Shown here piece by piece: positions 1 through 8,500 of a stretch of 32,193 nt of DNA. Positions within the stretch are counted from its first letter, which is position 1; each line of letters begins with the position of its first letter. Below the pieces are notes generated by a model that saw nothing but the letters and a program-made list of their open reading frames with translations, made no database searches and was not told the DNA's origin. Position numbers and translations under genes: made by a program. The DNA lies in NCBI GenBank assembly GCA_017469115.1, contig JAFUGY010000051.1, forward strand, positions 1 to 32,193, in the 5' to 3' direction. The DNA comes from Oscillospiraceae bacterium. GTDB taxonomy: Bacteria; Bacillota; Clostridia; Oscillospirales; Oscillospiraceae.

Positions 1-165
1 CATTCTGGCGGCAGATTTTCCGTCTGATTTTGTTTCAAAATCTTGAAATACACAAAGTATTCCTGCGATTTTTCACCTTCATCAGGCGAAAAATCTGCTC
101 GCCATTCTGTGCACTTCGATTTAATCAGCGTTTCCTTAGAAATCTGTCGCGAGCTTACATGCAAG
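1..165 (-). other. Edge fragment: open frame without a start codon, possible repeat element
   Basis: Read on the minus strand, the stretch from about 165 down to the window edge is an uninterrupted frame of roughly 55 codons. It follows an in-frame TAG and has no ATG, GTG or TTG near a ribosome binding site. The predicted peptide is hydrophilic and ends near the edge with KQNQTENLPPE. The DNA also holds an 8-bp perfect inverted repeat (GATTTTTC at 67-74, GAAAAATC at 88-95), and GCAGATTTT occurs at 11-19 and, inverted, at 88-98. This looks more like a decayed gene end or a dispersed intergenic element than a working gene. No function can be given. Confidence 0.3.
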
Positions 166-183
166 AAAGGATGCTATTGAATC

Positions 184-1113
184 TTACTCAAACAGCGGGG
201 TGGAGAGATAACGGTCACCGGTGTCCGGAAGGAGGGCAACGATGGTTTTGCCCTTGTTCTCCGGGCGTTTGGCAAGCTGGATGGCAGCCCACACAGCAGC
301 GCCGGAGGAAATGCCCACAAGCACACCTTCCGCTCTGCCGACCTTTTTCCCGGCAGCAAAGGCATCTTCATTTTCGACAGCGATTACCTCGTCATAAATT
401 TTGGTATCCAGCACATCCGGCACAAAACCTGCGCCGATGCCCTGAATCTTATGTGCGCCGGCTGTCCCTTTGGAGAGGACAGGAGAGGTTGCGGGCTCCA
501 CCGCAACAACTTTCACATCGGGGTTCCTGCTCTTCAGGTATTCCCCAACGCCGGTAATGGTGCCGCCGGTGCCAACACCTGCAACAAAGATATCTACTTC
601 GCCATCGGTATCATCCCAGATTTCGGGGCCGGTAGTCGCTTTATGGGCGGCAGGGTTTGCAGGGTTTACAAACTGCCCGGGAATAAAGCCGCCGGGGATT
701 TCTTTTGCAAGCTCTTCCGCTTTGGCAATGGCGCCCTTCATCCCTTTTGCGCCTTCCGTCAGCACGAGCTCTGCCCCATAGGCCTTCATCAGCTGGCGGC
801 GCTCGACGCTCATGGTTTCGGGCATGACGATGATGATTCTGTAACCACGGGCCGCTGCAACGGAAGCGAGCCCGATGCCGGTGTTGCCGGAGGTCGGCTC
901 AATAATGACGGAACCCTCTTTCAGAAGGCCTTTTGCCTCTGCATCGTCAATCATGGCTTTGGCAATTCTGTCTTTCACGGAACCGGCTGGGTTGAAATAT
1001 TCAAGCTTTGCAAGGACTTTGGCTTCGAGCCCTTCTTCTTTTTCAATGTGGGTGAGCTCCAGAAGCGGGGTTTTGCCGATCAGCTGATCAGCCGAGGTAT
1101 AAATAGCAGACAT
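184..1113 (-). CDS. cysK: Cysteine synthase A (O-acetylserine sulfhydrylase)
   Basis: The product is a cytosolic PLP enzyme that makes L-cysteine and acetate from O-acetyl-L-serine and sulfide, the last step of cysteine synthesis. The 309 residues fit the family's usual length of about 310. Visible marks are the PLP lysine in GSVKDRIA (Lys47), the substrate loop TSGNTG (residues 74-79), the phosphate-binding GVGTGGT loop, and the GIGAGFVP and GISSGAA segments typical of CysK/CysM. An in-frame ATG lies 27 nt upstream, but the start at 1113 has a good ribosome binding site (GGAAAGGAG) and begins with the usual MSAIY-type end. The gene diverges from an Rrf2 regulator and shares a repeated operator-like box with it, so repression by that protein is likely. 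CysK versus CysM specificity cannot be proved from sequence alone. Confidence 0.96.
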   Translation of the reverse strand: MSAIYTSADQLIGKTPLLELTHIEKEEGLEAKVLAKLEYFNPAGSVKDRIAKAMIDDAEAKGLLKEGSVIIEPTSGNTGIGLASVAAARGYRIIIVMPETMSVERRQLMKAYGAELVLTEGAKGMKGAIAKAEELAKEIPGGFIPGQFVNPANPAAHKATTGPEIWDDTDGEVDIFVAGVGTGGTITGVGEYLKSRNPDVKVVAVEPATSPVLSKGTAGAHKIQGIGAGFVPDVLDTKIYDEVIAVENEDAFAAGKKVGRAEGVLVGISSGAAVWAAIQLAKRPENKGKTIVALLPDTGDRYLSTPLFE

Positions 1114-1136
1114 TGTTTGTTCTCCTTTCCTACCTA

Positions 1137-1154
1137 TCACATAGGTTTATAGGG
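1137..1154. promoter_or_regulatory. Candidate Rrf2 operator, cysK copy
   Basis: The box reads TCACATAG-GTTT-ATAGGG and directly abuts the cysK -10 element. The same two half-sequences with a different 4-nt centre occur at 1219-1236 in the regulator's own promoter. That arrangement fits a shared operator for autoregulation and cysK control. It is an inference; no binding data exist. Confidence 0.6.
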
Positions 1155-1183
1155 ATTATAGAGCATGCCTCTCTGTTTGTCAA
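1155..1183 (-). promoter_or_regulatory. cysK promoter
   Basis: On the minus strand TTGACA (forward 1178-1183) is followed by exactly 17 bp and TATAAT (forward 1155-1160). This is a consensus sigma-A promoter about 40 bp upstream of the cysK start. A CCTATCACATAGG palindrome lies just downstream at 1133-1145, between the -10 box and the start codon. Confidence 0.9.
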
Positions 1184-1203
1184 GAGGTTTTTCTAAAAAT
1201 TTG

Positions 1204-1232
1204 TTGAATTCCTATTTTTCACATAGTATAAT
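1204..1232 (+). promoter_or_regulatory. Promoter of the Rrf2 regulator gene
   Basis: TTGAAT at 1204-1209, a 17-bp spacer and TATAAT at 1227-1232 form a near-consensus sigma-A promoter. The -10 lies inside the candidate operator, which points to negative autoregulation. Confidence 0.85.
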
Positions 1233-1236
1233 AGGG
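1219..1236. promoter_or_regulatory. Candidate Rrf2 operator, regulator copy
   Basis: The box reads TCACATAG-TATA-ATAGGG, identical to the cysK copy except for the central four bases, and it contains the -10 element of the regulator gene. CCTAT at 1211-1215 and ATAGG at 1231-1235 also form a wider inverted pair. Occupancy would block RNA polymerase. Confidence 0.6.
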
Positions 1237-1261
1237 AAAACAAGGCAGGAGGATTTTTCTG

Positions 1262-1693
1262 ATGATGATTTCGACAAGAGGGCGCTACGCTCTTCGTGTG
1301 CTCATTGATATGGCAGAGCATCCTTCTGCCGGCAAGATCCCGCTCAGAGACATTGCGGAGCGGCAGGAGATTTCGGAAAAATATCTGGAAAGCATCGTAA
1401 AGGATCTGGTAAAGGCCGGGATTATCGAGGGGCTTCGCGGCAAAGGCGGCGGATATCAGCTGAACAAAGCGGCGGACCAAATCAACGTATATGATGTAAT
1501 CAGCCTGATGGAGGGGACGCTTGCGCCGGTTACATGCCTGGAGGCAGACAAAACGCCGTGCATGCGCATGTCGGACTGCCGAACGATTTCCCTCTGGAAA
1601 GGGTTGGATGAAGCGGTACGTTCGTACCTGAGCAGCTATACCATTGCAGATCTGATGCATCGGGAATCAGACGGATTTGATTATGTGATTTAA
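1262..1693 (+). CDS. Rrf2 family transcriptional regulator (IscR/CymR-like)
   Basis: This 143-residue DNA-binding protein has the standard Rrf2 layout: an N-terminal winged helix (residues about 2-65, opening MISTRGRYALR and containing SEKYLESIVKDLVKAGI), the GKGGGYQL wing, and a C-terminal dimerisation helix. Three cysteines near residues 93-107, spaced C-x7-C-x5-C, match the Fe-S cluster pattern of IscR-like members and are absent from the cluster-free CymR of Bacillus. The protein may therefore sense Fe-S or redox state. Its divergent position next to cysK and the shared box in both promoters suggest it controls cysteine supply. The ribosome binding site is GGCAGGAGG; either of two adjacent ATG codons (1262 or 1265) could be used. 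A strong terminator follows. Confidence 0.9.
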   Translation: MMISTRGRYALRVLIDMAEHPSAGKIPLRDIAERQEISEKYLESIVKDLVKAGIIEGLRGKGGGYQLNKAADQINVYDVISLMEGTLAPVTCLEADKTPCMRMSDCRTISLWKGLDEAVRSYLSSYTIADLMHRESDGFDYVI

Positions 1694-1716
1694 TCTGAAT
1701 CTTTCGCGGGGAAATT

Positions 1717-1753
1717 TCGCACCGGTTGAGGTTACCGGTGCGATTTTCATTTT
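1717..1753 (+). terminator. Intrinsic terminator after the Rrf2 gene
   Basis: CGCACCGGT (1718-1726) and ACCGGTGCG (1734-1742) form a perfect 9-bp stem, extended by one T-A pair, with a 7-nt loop. The T-rich run ATTTTCATTTT follows. Confidence 0.85.
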
Positions 1754-1776
1754 ACAAAGTGTTAAAATATCAGCGG

Positions 1777-1805
1777 TTGATGGAAAGAGTGAAATGTGGT
1801 ATGGT
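1777..1805 (+). promoter_or_regulatory. Possible promoter of the ABC exporter pair
   Basis: TTGATG at 1777-1782, a 17-bp spacer and TATGGT at 1800-1805 lie about 60 bp upstream of the chosen start at 1865. The match is moderate. No local regulator gene sits beside this transporter other than the Rrf2 gene upstream of the terminator. Confidence 0.45.
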
Positions 1806-1864
1806 ATTGCACAATTCCTGTCAAAAGAGGAAAGACGGAACAGAAGGGAAAGGATTGGGAACCC

Positions 1865-3637
1865 ATGCTGAAAATTTTCCGGTTTATGAAGAAGCAGGAT
1901 ATCGGTTATGCTCTGCTGTGTCTGCTTCTGGTGGCGGGGCAAGTCTGGTTTGACTTAACGATGCCCGATTATATGAGTGACATCACCAAGCGGATCGTCA
2001 CGCCGGGCAGCGCTATGACGGAGATCTGGCTATCCGGTGCAAAAATGCTCGGCTGTGCCCTGGGAAGCGCTGCGATGGCTGTGATTGTAGGCTATTTTGC
2101 AGCAAGGCTTGCCTCGAATTTCAGCTATACCATACGGGAAAAGGTGTTTCACCGCGTCACGGATTTCGGCGCACAGGAAATCAAGCAATTTTCTACCGCA
2201 AGCCTGATCACCCGCACCACCAACGACATTACCCAGATTCAGATGCTGGTCGCGATGGGGCTTCAGGTGATGATCAAAGCCCCGATTATGGCTGTCTGGG
2301 CAGTTCTGAAAATCGTCGGGAAGAGTTGGGAACTTTCTCTTCTGACAGCCGGAGCGGTTGTGCTGATTCTGGTGGTTATTCTGATTCTGATGCGACTTGT
2401 TCTGCCGAAATTCCGGATCATTCAACAGCAGATTGATGAAGTAAACCGCATTACCCGCGAAAATCTGACAGGGCTGCGTATCGTGCGTGCCTTCAATGCG
2501 GAAGCTTACCAGGAAGAGAAGTTTGAAACTGCAAACCGCAACCTGATGGAAACCCAGCTGTATACTTCCCGGAAAATGGCCGTTCTGATGCCGTTTATCT
2601 CCATGATTATGAGCACGTTGAGCCTTGGCATTTACTGGCTCGGCGCTTCCCTTGTCAACAATATCCCTCTCACGGGTCCTGAAGCAATTGCGATGCGCGT
2701 CAACACCTTCAGCGAAGTGGTGGTTTTCTCTTCCTATGCAATCTATGTAGTCATGTCGTTTATGATGCTGGTGGTCATCTTTATGATGTGGCCGCGTGCT
2801 CAGGTTTCGGCTGCCCGTATTGAAGAGGTGCTCTCCACCCGGCCGCACATCACAGAAGGCAGCGGAACCGAAGGCTCCGGGCACGGCAGCCTTGCCTTTC
2901 GCCATGTTTTCTTCCGCTATGCCGACGCATCGGAAGATTGCCTGCAGGACATCACCTTTGATGTGAACCCGGGAGAAACGGTTGCGATCATCGGATCGAC
3001 GGGATCATCGAAATCCACCCTCATTTCTCTTGCTGCCCGGCTCTATGATGCCACACAGGGAGAAATCCTGCTGGACGGAAAGGACATCCGGGATTATACC
3101 TTTGCTCAGCTTTACAGAAAAGTCGGGCTGGTGACGCAGAAAGCAGTGTTGTTTTCCGGCACGGTAGAGGAAAACCTGACTTTCGGTGACGCCGGGAACC
3201 CGATTTCGCAGAGTGATCAGGAAGCTGCGCTGGACATCGCGCAGGCATCAGACTTTGTAGAGAACCTCCCGGAGAAACGGCAGGCCAGAATTGCGCAGGG
3301 CGGCGCCAATCTGTCCGGCGGGCAGAAGCAGCGCCTGGCAATCGCCCGCACCATTGCCCGCAAACCGGAAATTCTGATTTTTGACGATTCTTTTTCCGCA
3401 CTTGACTTTCGCACCGATGCCGCTTTGCGGAAACGGCTTGCCACCGACCTGAAAGGTACCACCTGCCTGATCGTCGCCCAGAGAATCGGAACGGTAAAAC
3501 ATGCAGACCGGATTGTCGTTCTGGAAGAGGGAAAAGCCGTCGGGATCGGGACGCATGAAGAACTGATGAAAACCTGCAGCGTCTATCGGGAGATCGCACT
3601 CTCACAGCTTTCCCAGGCGGAATTGGAGGTGGGCTGA
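1865..3637 (+). CDS. Heterodimeric ABC multidrug exporter, subunit with degenerate ATPase site
   Basis: This half-transporter has an N-terminal six-helix exporter domain (residues about 12-310) and a C-terminal nucleotide-binding domain. Three key positions depart from canonical: Walker A reads GSTGSSKST (residues 377-385, Ser382 where Gly is usual), the catalytic glutamate is Asp508 (IFDD), and the switch histidine is Gln539 (VAQRI). The signature LSGGQ is intact. This is the pattern of the non-hydrolysing-site subunit in BmrC/LmrC/TM287-type heterodimers. The start at 1865 (MLKIFRFMKKQD) matches the family; a 23-codon upstream extension is not supported. The gene ends one base before its partner begins. 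The substrate is unknown; drug or lipid export is inferred from family. Confidence 0.9.
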   Translation: MLKIFRFMKKQDIGYALLCLLLVAGQVWFDLTMPDYMSDITKRIVTPGSAMTEIWLSGAKMLGCALGSAAMAVIVGYFAARLASNFSYTIREKVFHRVTDFGAQEIKQFSTASLITRTTNDITQIQMLVAMGLQVMIKAPIMAVWAVLKIVGKSWELSLLTAGAVVLILVVILILMRLVLPKFRIIQQQIDEVNRITRENLTGLRIVRAFNAEAYQEEKFETANRNLMETQLYTSRKMAVLMPFISMIMSTLSLGIYWLGASLVNNIPLTGPEAIAMRVNTFSEVVVFSSYAIYVVMSFMMLVVIFMMWPRAQVSAARIEEVLSTRPHITEGSGTEGSGHGSLAFRHVFFRYADASEDCLQDITFDVNPGETVAIIGSTGSSKSTLISLAARLYDATQGEILLDGKDIRDYTFAQLYRKVGLVTQKAVLFSGTVEENLTFGDAGNPISQSDQEAALDIAQASDFVENLPEKRQARIAQGGANLSGGQKQRLAIARTIARKPEILIFDDSFSALDFRTDAALRKRLATDLKGTTCLIVAQRIGTVKHADRIVVLEEGKAVGIGTHEELMKTCSVYREIALSQLSQAELEVG

Positions 3638-3638
3638 A

Positions 3639-5447
3639 ATGGCAGAACACAGAGGCGGCCCCCGGCGCGGCCCCGGCCGTGTGGCAGAAAAGCCGCATAA
3701 TATGAAAAAAGCCATGTCCGATCTCCTGCGTTACTGCAGAAGGGACATGCCGATCATCGTCATTGCGCTGATTCTGTCCGCGGGAGGCGCGATTTTGGGC
3801 ATCCTCGGCCCCAGACAGATCAGCCGGATCACCGACCTGATTGCTACAGGGCTCAGCACCGGCATTGACATGGCAGCGATTGCCCGCATCGGGCTTTTGC
3901 TGATGGGGCTTTTCGGTTTCAGCGCACTGTTCACCTTCCTGCAGCACTATCTGATGGCGGGGTTCAACCAGCGGACGTCAAAACGGATGCGCAAGGACAT
4001 TGTGGAAAAGATCAATCGGCTCCAACTGAGCTATTTCAACTTCCATGAACACGGGGATGTGCTCTCCCGCGTCACCAATGATGTGGATACCGTCAGCGCT
4101 TCCCTTTCCAATTCCCTGGCATCCATTGTCTCCTCCACAGCGCAGTTTATCGGGTGCCTGATCATGATGGTGATTACCAACTGGGTCATGGCTGCTACTT
4201 CCGTTTTTTCCACTTTTCTGGCTTTTCTGCTGATGATGATCATCGTAAAATCATCCCAGAAGTATTTTGTTGCCCGCCAGAAAAATCTCGGAAACCTGAA
4301 CGGCTATATCGAAGAGATGTATACCGGGCACGATGTCATCCGCATTACCAATGCGGATCAGAAAGTGAAGGACGAATTTGACGTGCTGAACCGTGCGGTA
4401 AAGGAATCCAACTTCAAGTCCCAGTTTCTTGGCGGCCTGATGCAGCCTCTGATGGGTTTTATCGGCAATTTCGGCTATGTAGCCGTTTGCGTGGTGGGTG
4501 CAGCGCTTGCGATGAGAGGCACCATCTCGTTTGGCGTCATTACCGCTTTTATGATTTACGTCCGTCAATTTCAAAGCCCGGTGCAGCAGATCGGCCAAGC
4601 CATGACCAATATCCAATCGGCTGCAGCGGCGGCAGAGCGCGTGTTTGAATTTCTGGGTGAAGAAGAGCTGGAGGAAGAATCCGGCAAAGCAGTCGCTCCG
4701 GCCCAGGTGCGCGGTGAAGTGGAGTTCAGGCATGTAACATTCGCTTATCCGGATAAACCGGAAGAAACCATCATCCACGACTTCTCCGCTCATGTTTACC
4801 CCGGACAGAAAGTCGCCATTTGCGGGCCCACGGGAGCGGGTAAAACAACTTTAGTTAATCTTCTTATGCGGTTTTATGAGACCACCGGCGGAGATATCCT
4901 GATTGACGGGATCAACATCAAAGATATGAAACGCAGCGAAGTGCACGACCGGTTCGGCATGGTGCTGCAGGACACCTGGCTTTTTGAAGGCACCGTGCGG
5001 GAAAACCTCCTGTACAACACTGAGCATGTAACCGATGAACAAATGAAAGCTGCCTGCAAAGCGTGCGGTATTCACTCCTTCATCAAAGCCCTTCCGGAAG
5101 GTTACGATACGGTTCTCAACGACAATACAGCCATTTCAGCCGGGCAGAAACAGCTGATGACGATTGCACGCGCCATGATTCAGAACAGCCCCATGCTGAT
5201 TCTGGATGAAGCCACTTCTTCGGTCGATACCCGCACCGAGCTGATCACCCAGCAGGCGATGGATCGGATGACGGAACATCGCACCAGCTTTGTGATTGCC
5301 CATCGCCTCTCCACCATCCGGAATGCAGACATGATTCTTGTTCTGCGGGATGGAGATATTGTGGAACAGGGAAACCATGAACAGCTTCTGGCTCAAAACG
5401 GCTTCTATGCGGAACTGTACAACAGCCAGTTTGAAACCGTAGCATAA
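3639..5447 (+). CDS. Heterodimeric ABC multidrug exporter, catalytic subunit
   Basis: This 602-residue partner begins one base after the previous stop, with its GGAGG ribosome binding site inside that gene's end. A basic, Gly/Pro/Arg-rich head (about 24 residues) precedes the six-helix membrane domain (about 30-330) and the nucleotide-binding domain. Walker A is canonical (GPTGAGKT, residues 396-403), as are the catalytic Glu524 in LILDEATSS and the switch His555 in VIAHRLS. The signature is altered to ISAGQ. In the assembled dimer this weak signature faces the degenerate Walker site of the partner, while the partner's LSGGQ completes the one active site here. That is the asymmetric arrangement of BmrCD, LmrCD and TM287/288. 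A strong terminator follows. Confidence 0.92.
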   Translation: MAEHRGGPRRGPGRVAEKPHNMKKAMSDLLRYCRRDMPIIVIALILSAGGAILGILGPRQISRITDLIATGLSTGIDMAAIARIGLLLMGLFGFSALFTFLQHYLMAGFNQRTSKRMRKDIVEKINRLQLSYFNFHEHGDVLSRVTNDVDTVSASLSNSLASIVSSTAQFIGCLIMMVITNWVMAATSVFSTFLAFLLMMIIVKSSQKYFVARQKNLGNLNGYIEEMYTGHDVIRITNADQKVKDEFDVLNRAVKESNFKSQFLGGLMQPLMGFIGNFGYVAVCVVGAALAMRGTISFGVITAFMIYVRQFQSPVQQIGQAMTNIQSAAAAAERVFEFLGEEELEEESGKAVAPAQVRGEVEFRHVTFAYPDKPEETIIHDFSAHVYPGQKVAICGPTGAGKTTLVNLLMRFYETTGGDILIDGINIKDMKRSEVHDRFGMVLQDTWLFEGTVRENLLYNTEHVTDEQMKAACKACGIHSFIKALPEGYDTVLNDNTAISAGQKQLMTIARAMIQNSPMLILDEATSSVDTRTELITQQAMDRMTEHRTSFVIAHRLSTIRNADMILVLRDGDIVEQGNHEQLLAQNGFYAELYNSQFETVA

Positions 5448-5465
5448 AGAAATCCGGAGGAAATG

Positions 5466-5499
5466 AAAAGGATGTCACGAATCGTGGCATCCTTTTTTT
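5466..5499. terminator. Bidirectional terminator between ABC exporter and rhamnosidase
   Basis: AAAGGATGTCAC and GTGGCATCCTTT pair as a 12-bp stem (one T-G pair) around a GAATC loop, followed by a seven-T run on the plus strand. The minus-strand reading ends CCTTTTCATT, so it can also stop transcription of the convergent rhamnosidase gene. Confidence 0.88.
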
Positions 5500-5517
5500 G
5501 ACAATATTTCCTTCTTT

Positions 5518-8500
5518 TTATCCGAGGGTAATATCATAGCTGCCGGACTGCAGAGTAAACACAGCACATTCCCGCCCGTTATGAAGCTCCATCCCCTGAT
5601 AGAGCATTCCTTCGGGCAATGCAGCCGACTGTGCCTTTGCCTCATCAATGGGCAGATAGAGCGTTGCGCCGGTATTTGCCGGAACCACCGCATGATAACC
5701 GGTAATCACCCCGGCTTCCGCCGTCCAGCCGCTTTCGATTGTGCCGTAATCAGACTCAAAGCTGCCTTTTGCACTTGTGAAGCTGCCTCCCACTGTTGGC
5801 TGAAGAATAAAGGAGTGATAGCCGGCTTCCGTTCCCGGAGCAATCCCAAGCTGGTAGGCCATCATCCATTCCGTAACAGCACCGAGAGAGAAGTGATTAA
5901 AGGAGTTCATCGAGTTATTGCCGTTAAAGCCGCCCTCTACCGTGTAGGAATTCCAACGTTCCCACACAGAAGTCGCACCCTGCGTCACCGGATAGAGCCA
6001 GGAAGCATAATCCGTCTGCTCAAAGAGTTTGTAGGCCTCCTCCGTATATCCGTACCCGGTAAGCACCGGCAGAAGGTTCGGCGTTCCGGAAAAACCGGTA
6101 GTCAACGTATAGTTGGCACGGGCGACGGTATCAAGCAGGTGCTCAACACTCGCTGCAAGATTCTCCTCCGAAATCACGCCGAAACGAAGCGGGGTTGCAT
6201 ATCCGGTCTGGGTATCCTTGCCCGGTTTCCCGATCAGGCCGGTTTCCGGCGTTACATAGGTTGCATTCCATTCCGCCTTGGTCAGCTCATAACGCTCTGC
6301 ATAGGCCGCAGCGACCTCCTCTTCTCCGATCACCTCTGCCATCTCCTGGATGATATCCATCAGATAGATGTAAACAGCGTTGTTTACAAGAGCGTTATTG
6401 GTCATTTCCAGAGAGAGCCAGTCAGCCAACGGGCCGGTCTTCCCGGTGAGATACTGAGAATTCTTCATGGGTGTCGCCGCCAGAAAATCCATGTAGCGGA
6501 GCATGGCATCAAAGTTATCCCGGATCATTTCCGTGCGCCCTGTCTGCCGGTACAGGTAATACGGCACGAGAGCAATCGTCCCCTCCCAGGAAATGCCGGT
6601 CAGCGGGCCCGAAGAAGAATTACCGAAAGCACCGTAGCAGGGTGCATAGGTGGGAAGCGCCCCGTCCTCTCCCTGTTCAGTGGCAAAGGTACGCATCCAG
6701 TTGCGATAGAAATTATAAACATCAGCATTATAGGATGCTGCTGTAGAAAACACCTGCGCATCACCCGTCCACCCGAGACGTTCGTTACGCTGCGGACAGT
6801 CGGTCGGGATGGAGAGGAAATTACTGGTCTGGGAGTTTTGCACATTGGCAAAGAGCCGGTTTACCAGCGCATTGGAGCTCTCATAGGTTGCGGTATTTTC
6901 TATGGAGGAGAGCACCAGCATCCGAACATTTTCTACCGGAAGGGCTTCTTTCAAGCCCCCGATTTCCACATAACGATACCCATGGAAGGTGAAATGTGGT
7001 TCAACAAGAACTCCGTTCTCTCCTGCCGTGTAAAAATCGGTGACAAGGGCGGCACGCAGGTTTTCCACCATCATCATCCCGTCAATACCGGCATTGCAAT
7101 ATTCTTCAAGTTCCGGATAGAGGATCTCGGCATAACGCACGGTAACAGTCTCTCCCGGATCGACATAAGTGTTGGGAATTTCAATGCTCGGCACTCCGAT
7201 GACATTTTCACCCATATCATAGATATATGTTCCGGAGCCCTCTTTTGATTCACCTACCAGCTCCACTGCCGTGCGGGTACGGACTACATGAGCAGGTGTG
7301 TCATCCCGCGTAACAAGAGAGAAATTCCAGGTCTGCGGAATCTCAACAGCATCCTGCCAGGTGAGAGCATCCAAGGTACGCCGGGCATCATAGCGCTCGC
7401 CATGATACAAAGATGCATAACGAACCGGGCCATCCACACTGACTTTCCAGGTTGAAGGATCGGTGACTACAGTCTGCTTGCTTCCGTCAGCATATGTCAC
7501 ATCCAGTTTTGCCAGCAGCGCTTCGCGGGAACCGTAGAAATTATAGTTATAGGCATAATAGCTTGTCTGGCCTGTCCACCAGCCTTCTGCCAGCTGAGCA
7601 CAGAGGACATTGTCCCCCGACGTGAGAAGTTCCGTCACATCATAGGTCTGATACGGCATCCTCACACGGTATTCCTCGTCGCCGGGATTGAACCAGGTGT
7701 CACTCACACTCTGCCCGTTGAGCGACAGCTCATACAGGCCTTCTGCGCTCACATAAAGGCGAGCACGGGCAACTTCCTGATCCTGCAGCGTGAAGCCGCC
7801 TTGCAGAAGAGGCATGCTGCCCCAGGAAGGATCTGCCCAGGCAATCGTCCCACCGTTGACAGTGATGTTGCCGCCGTCCACCGATACACCGTCAAGCCCT
7901 TCAAAGATAGCATAGGTTGCTCCCGTATCTTTGCCGAACAGGAGCACATCATCGGAAAACTGACCGGGATTCTTGACCTGAACATCGGTAAAGACAACGC
8001 TGCCGCCTTCCGGCACAGCAAATCCGATTCCGTTCAGATTCGGATAGGAGTTATATGAAATGTCTCCGCCAAGCGGATTCAAGGTAACAATCTTATTTTT
8101 GCCAAGGGCGTCTGCACCGTTTACCTGAATGTGAAGGTTGCTGGTGCCCTCCTCGGCCGTTTCAACACGCAGTGTGATGGGTTGGAACACCGCATCGGAC
8201 TGCAGAACTTCCGCAAGTTCAAAGATGAAATCCGGCTCGGAGGGATCGTTTTCCGTTACCTGCACTTTAGCGTCATCCGTTGGCTTCTGGAGCGCTGCAG
8301 GCATCCCCACGGCATAAAGCTTCAGCAGCGGGTTTGCCGGTTCGGATGCATCAATCTCGATATTGAAGTAGCTGTTTTCCGTTTCGCTGCCCCAGATATT
8401 GTAAACACGGTTTGCAAGGCGAAAATCTCCCGCTCCAAGTATGATTCCTGCGCGCGGGCTTTCCTCGGTAAGCTGCATTGTCATGGAAAGATCAAACACT

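Noticed and set aside
30-557. Plus-strand open frame at the left edge, 175 codons
   Set aside because: Most of it overlaps cysK in antisense, and the 5' part has no ribosome binding site. The product is low in recognisable structure.
2030-2905. Minus-strand open frame of 291 codons under the ABC exporter
   Set aside because: It is fully inside the coding region of the first ABC subunit and has no start signal or domain.
5581-7248. Long plus-strand open frame of 555 codons
   Set aside because: It lies wholly antisense to the GH78 gene, whose protein has clear catalytic motifs. The antisense product is Cys/His/Arg-rich with no recognisable domain.
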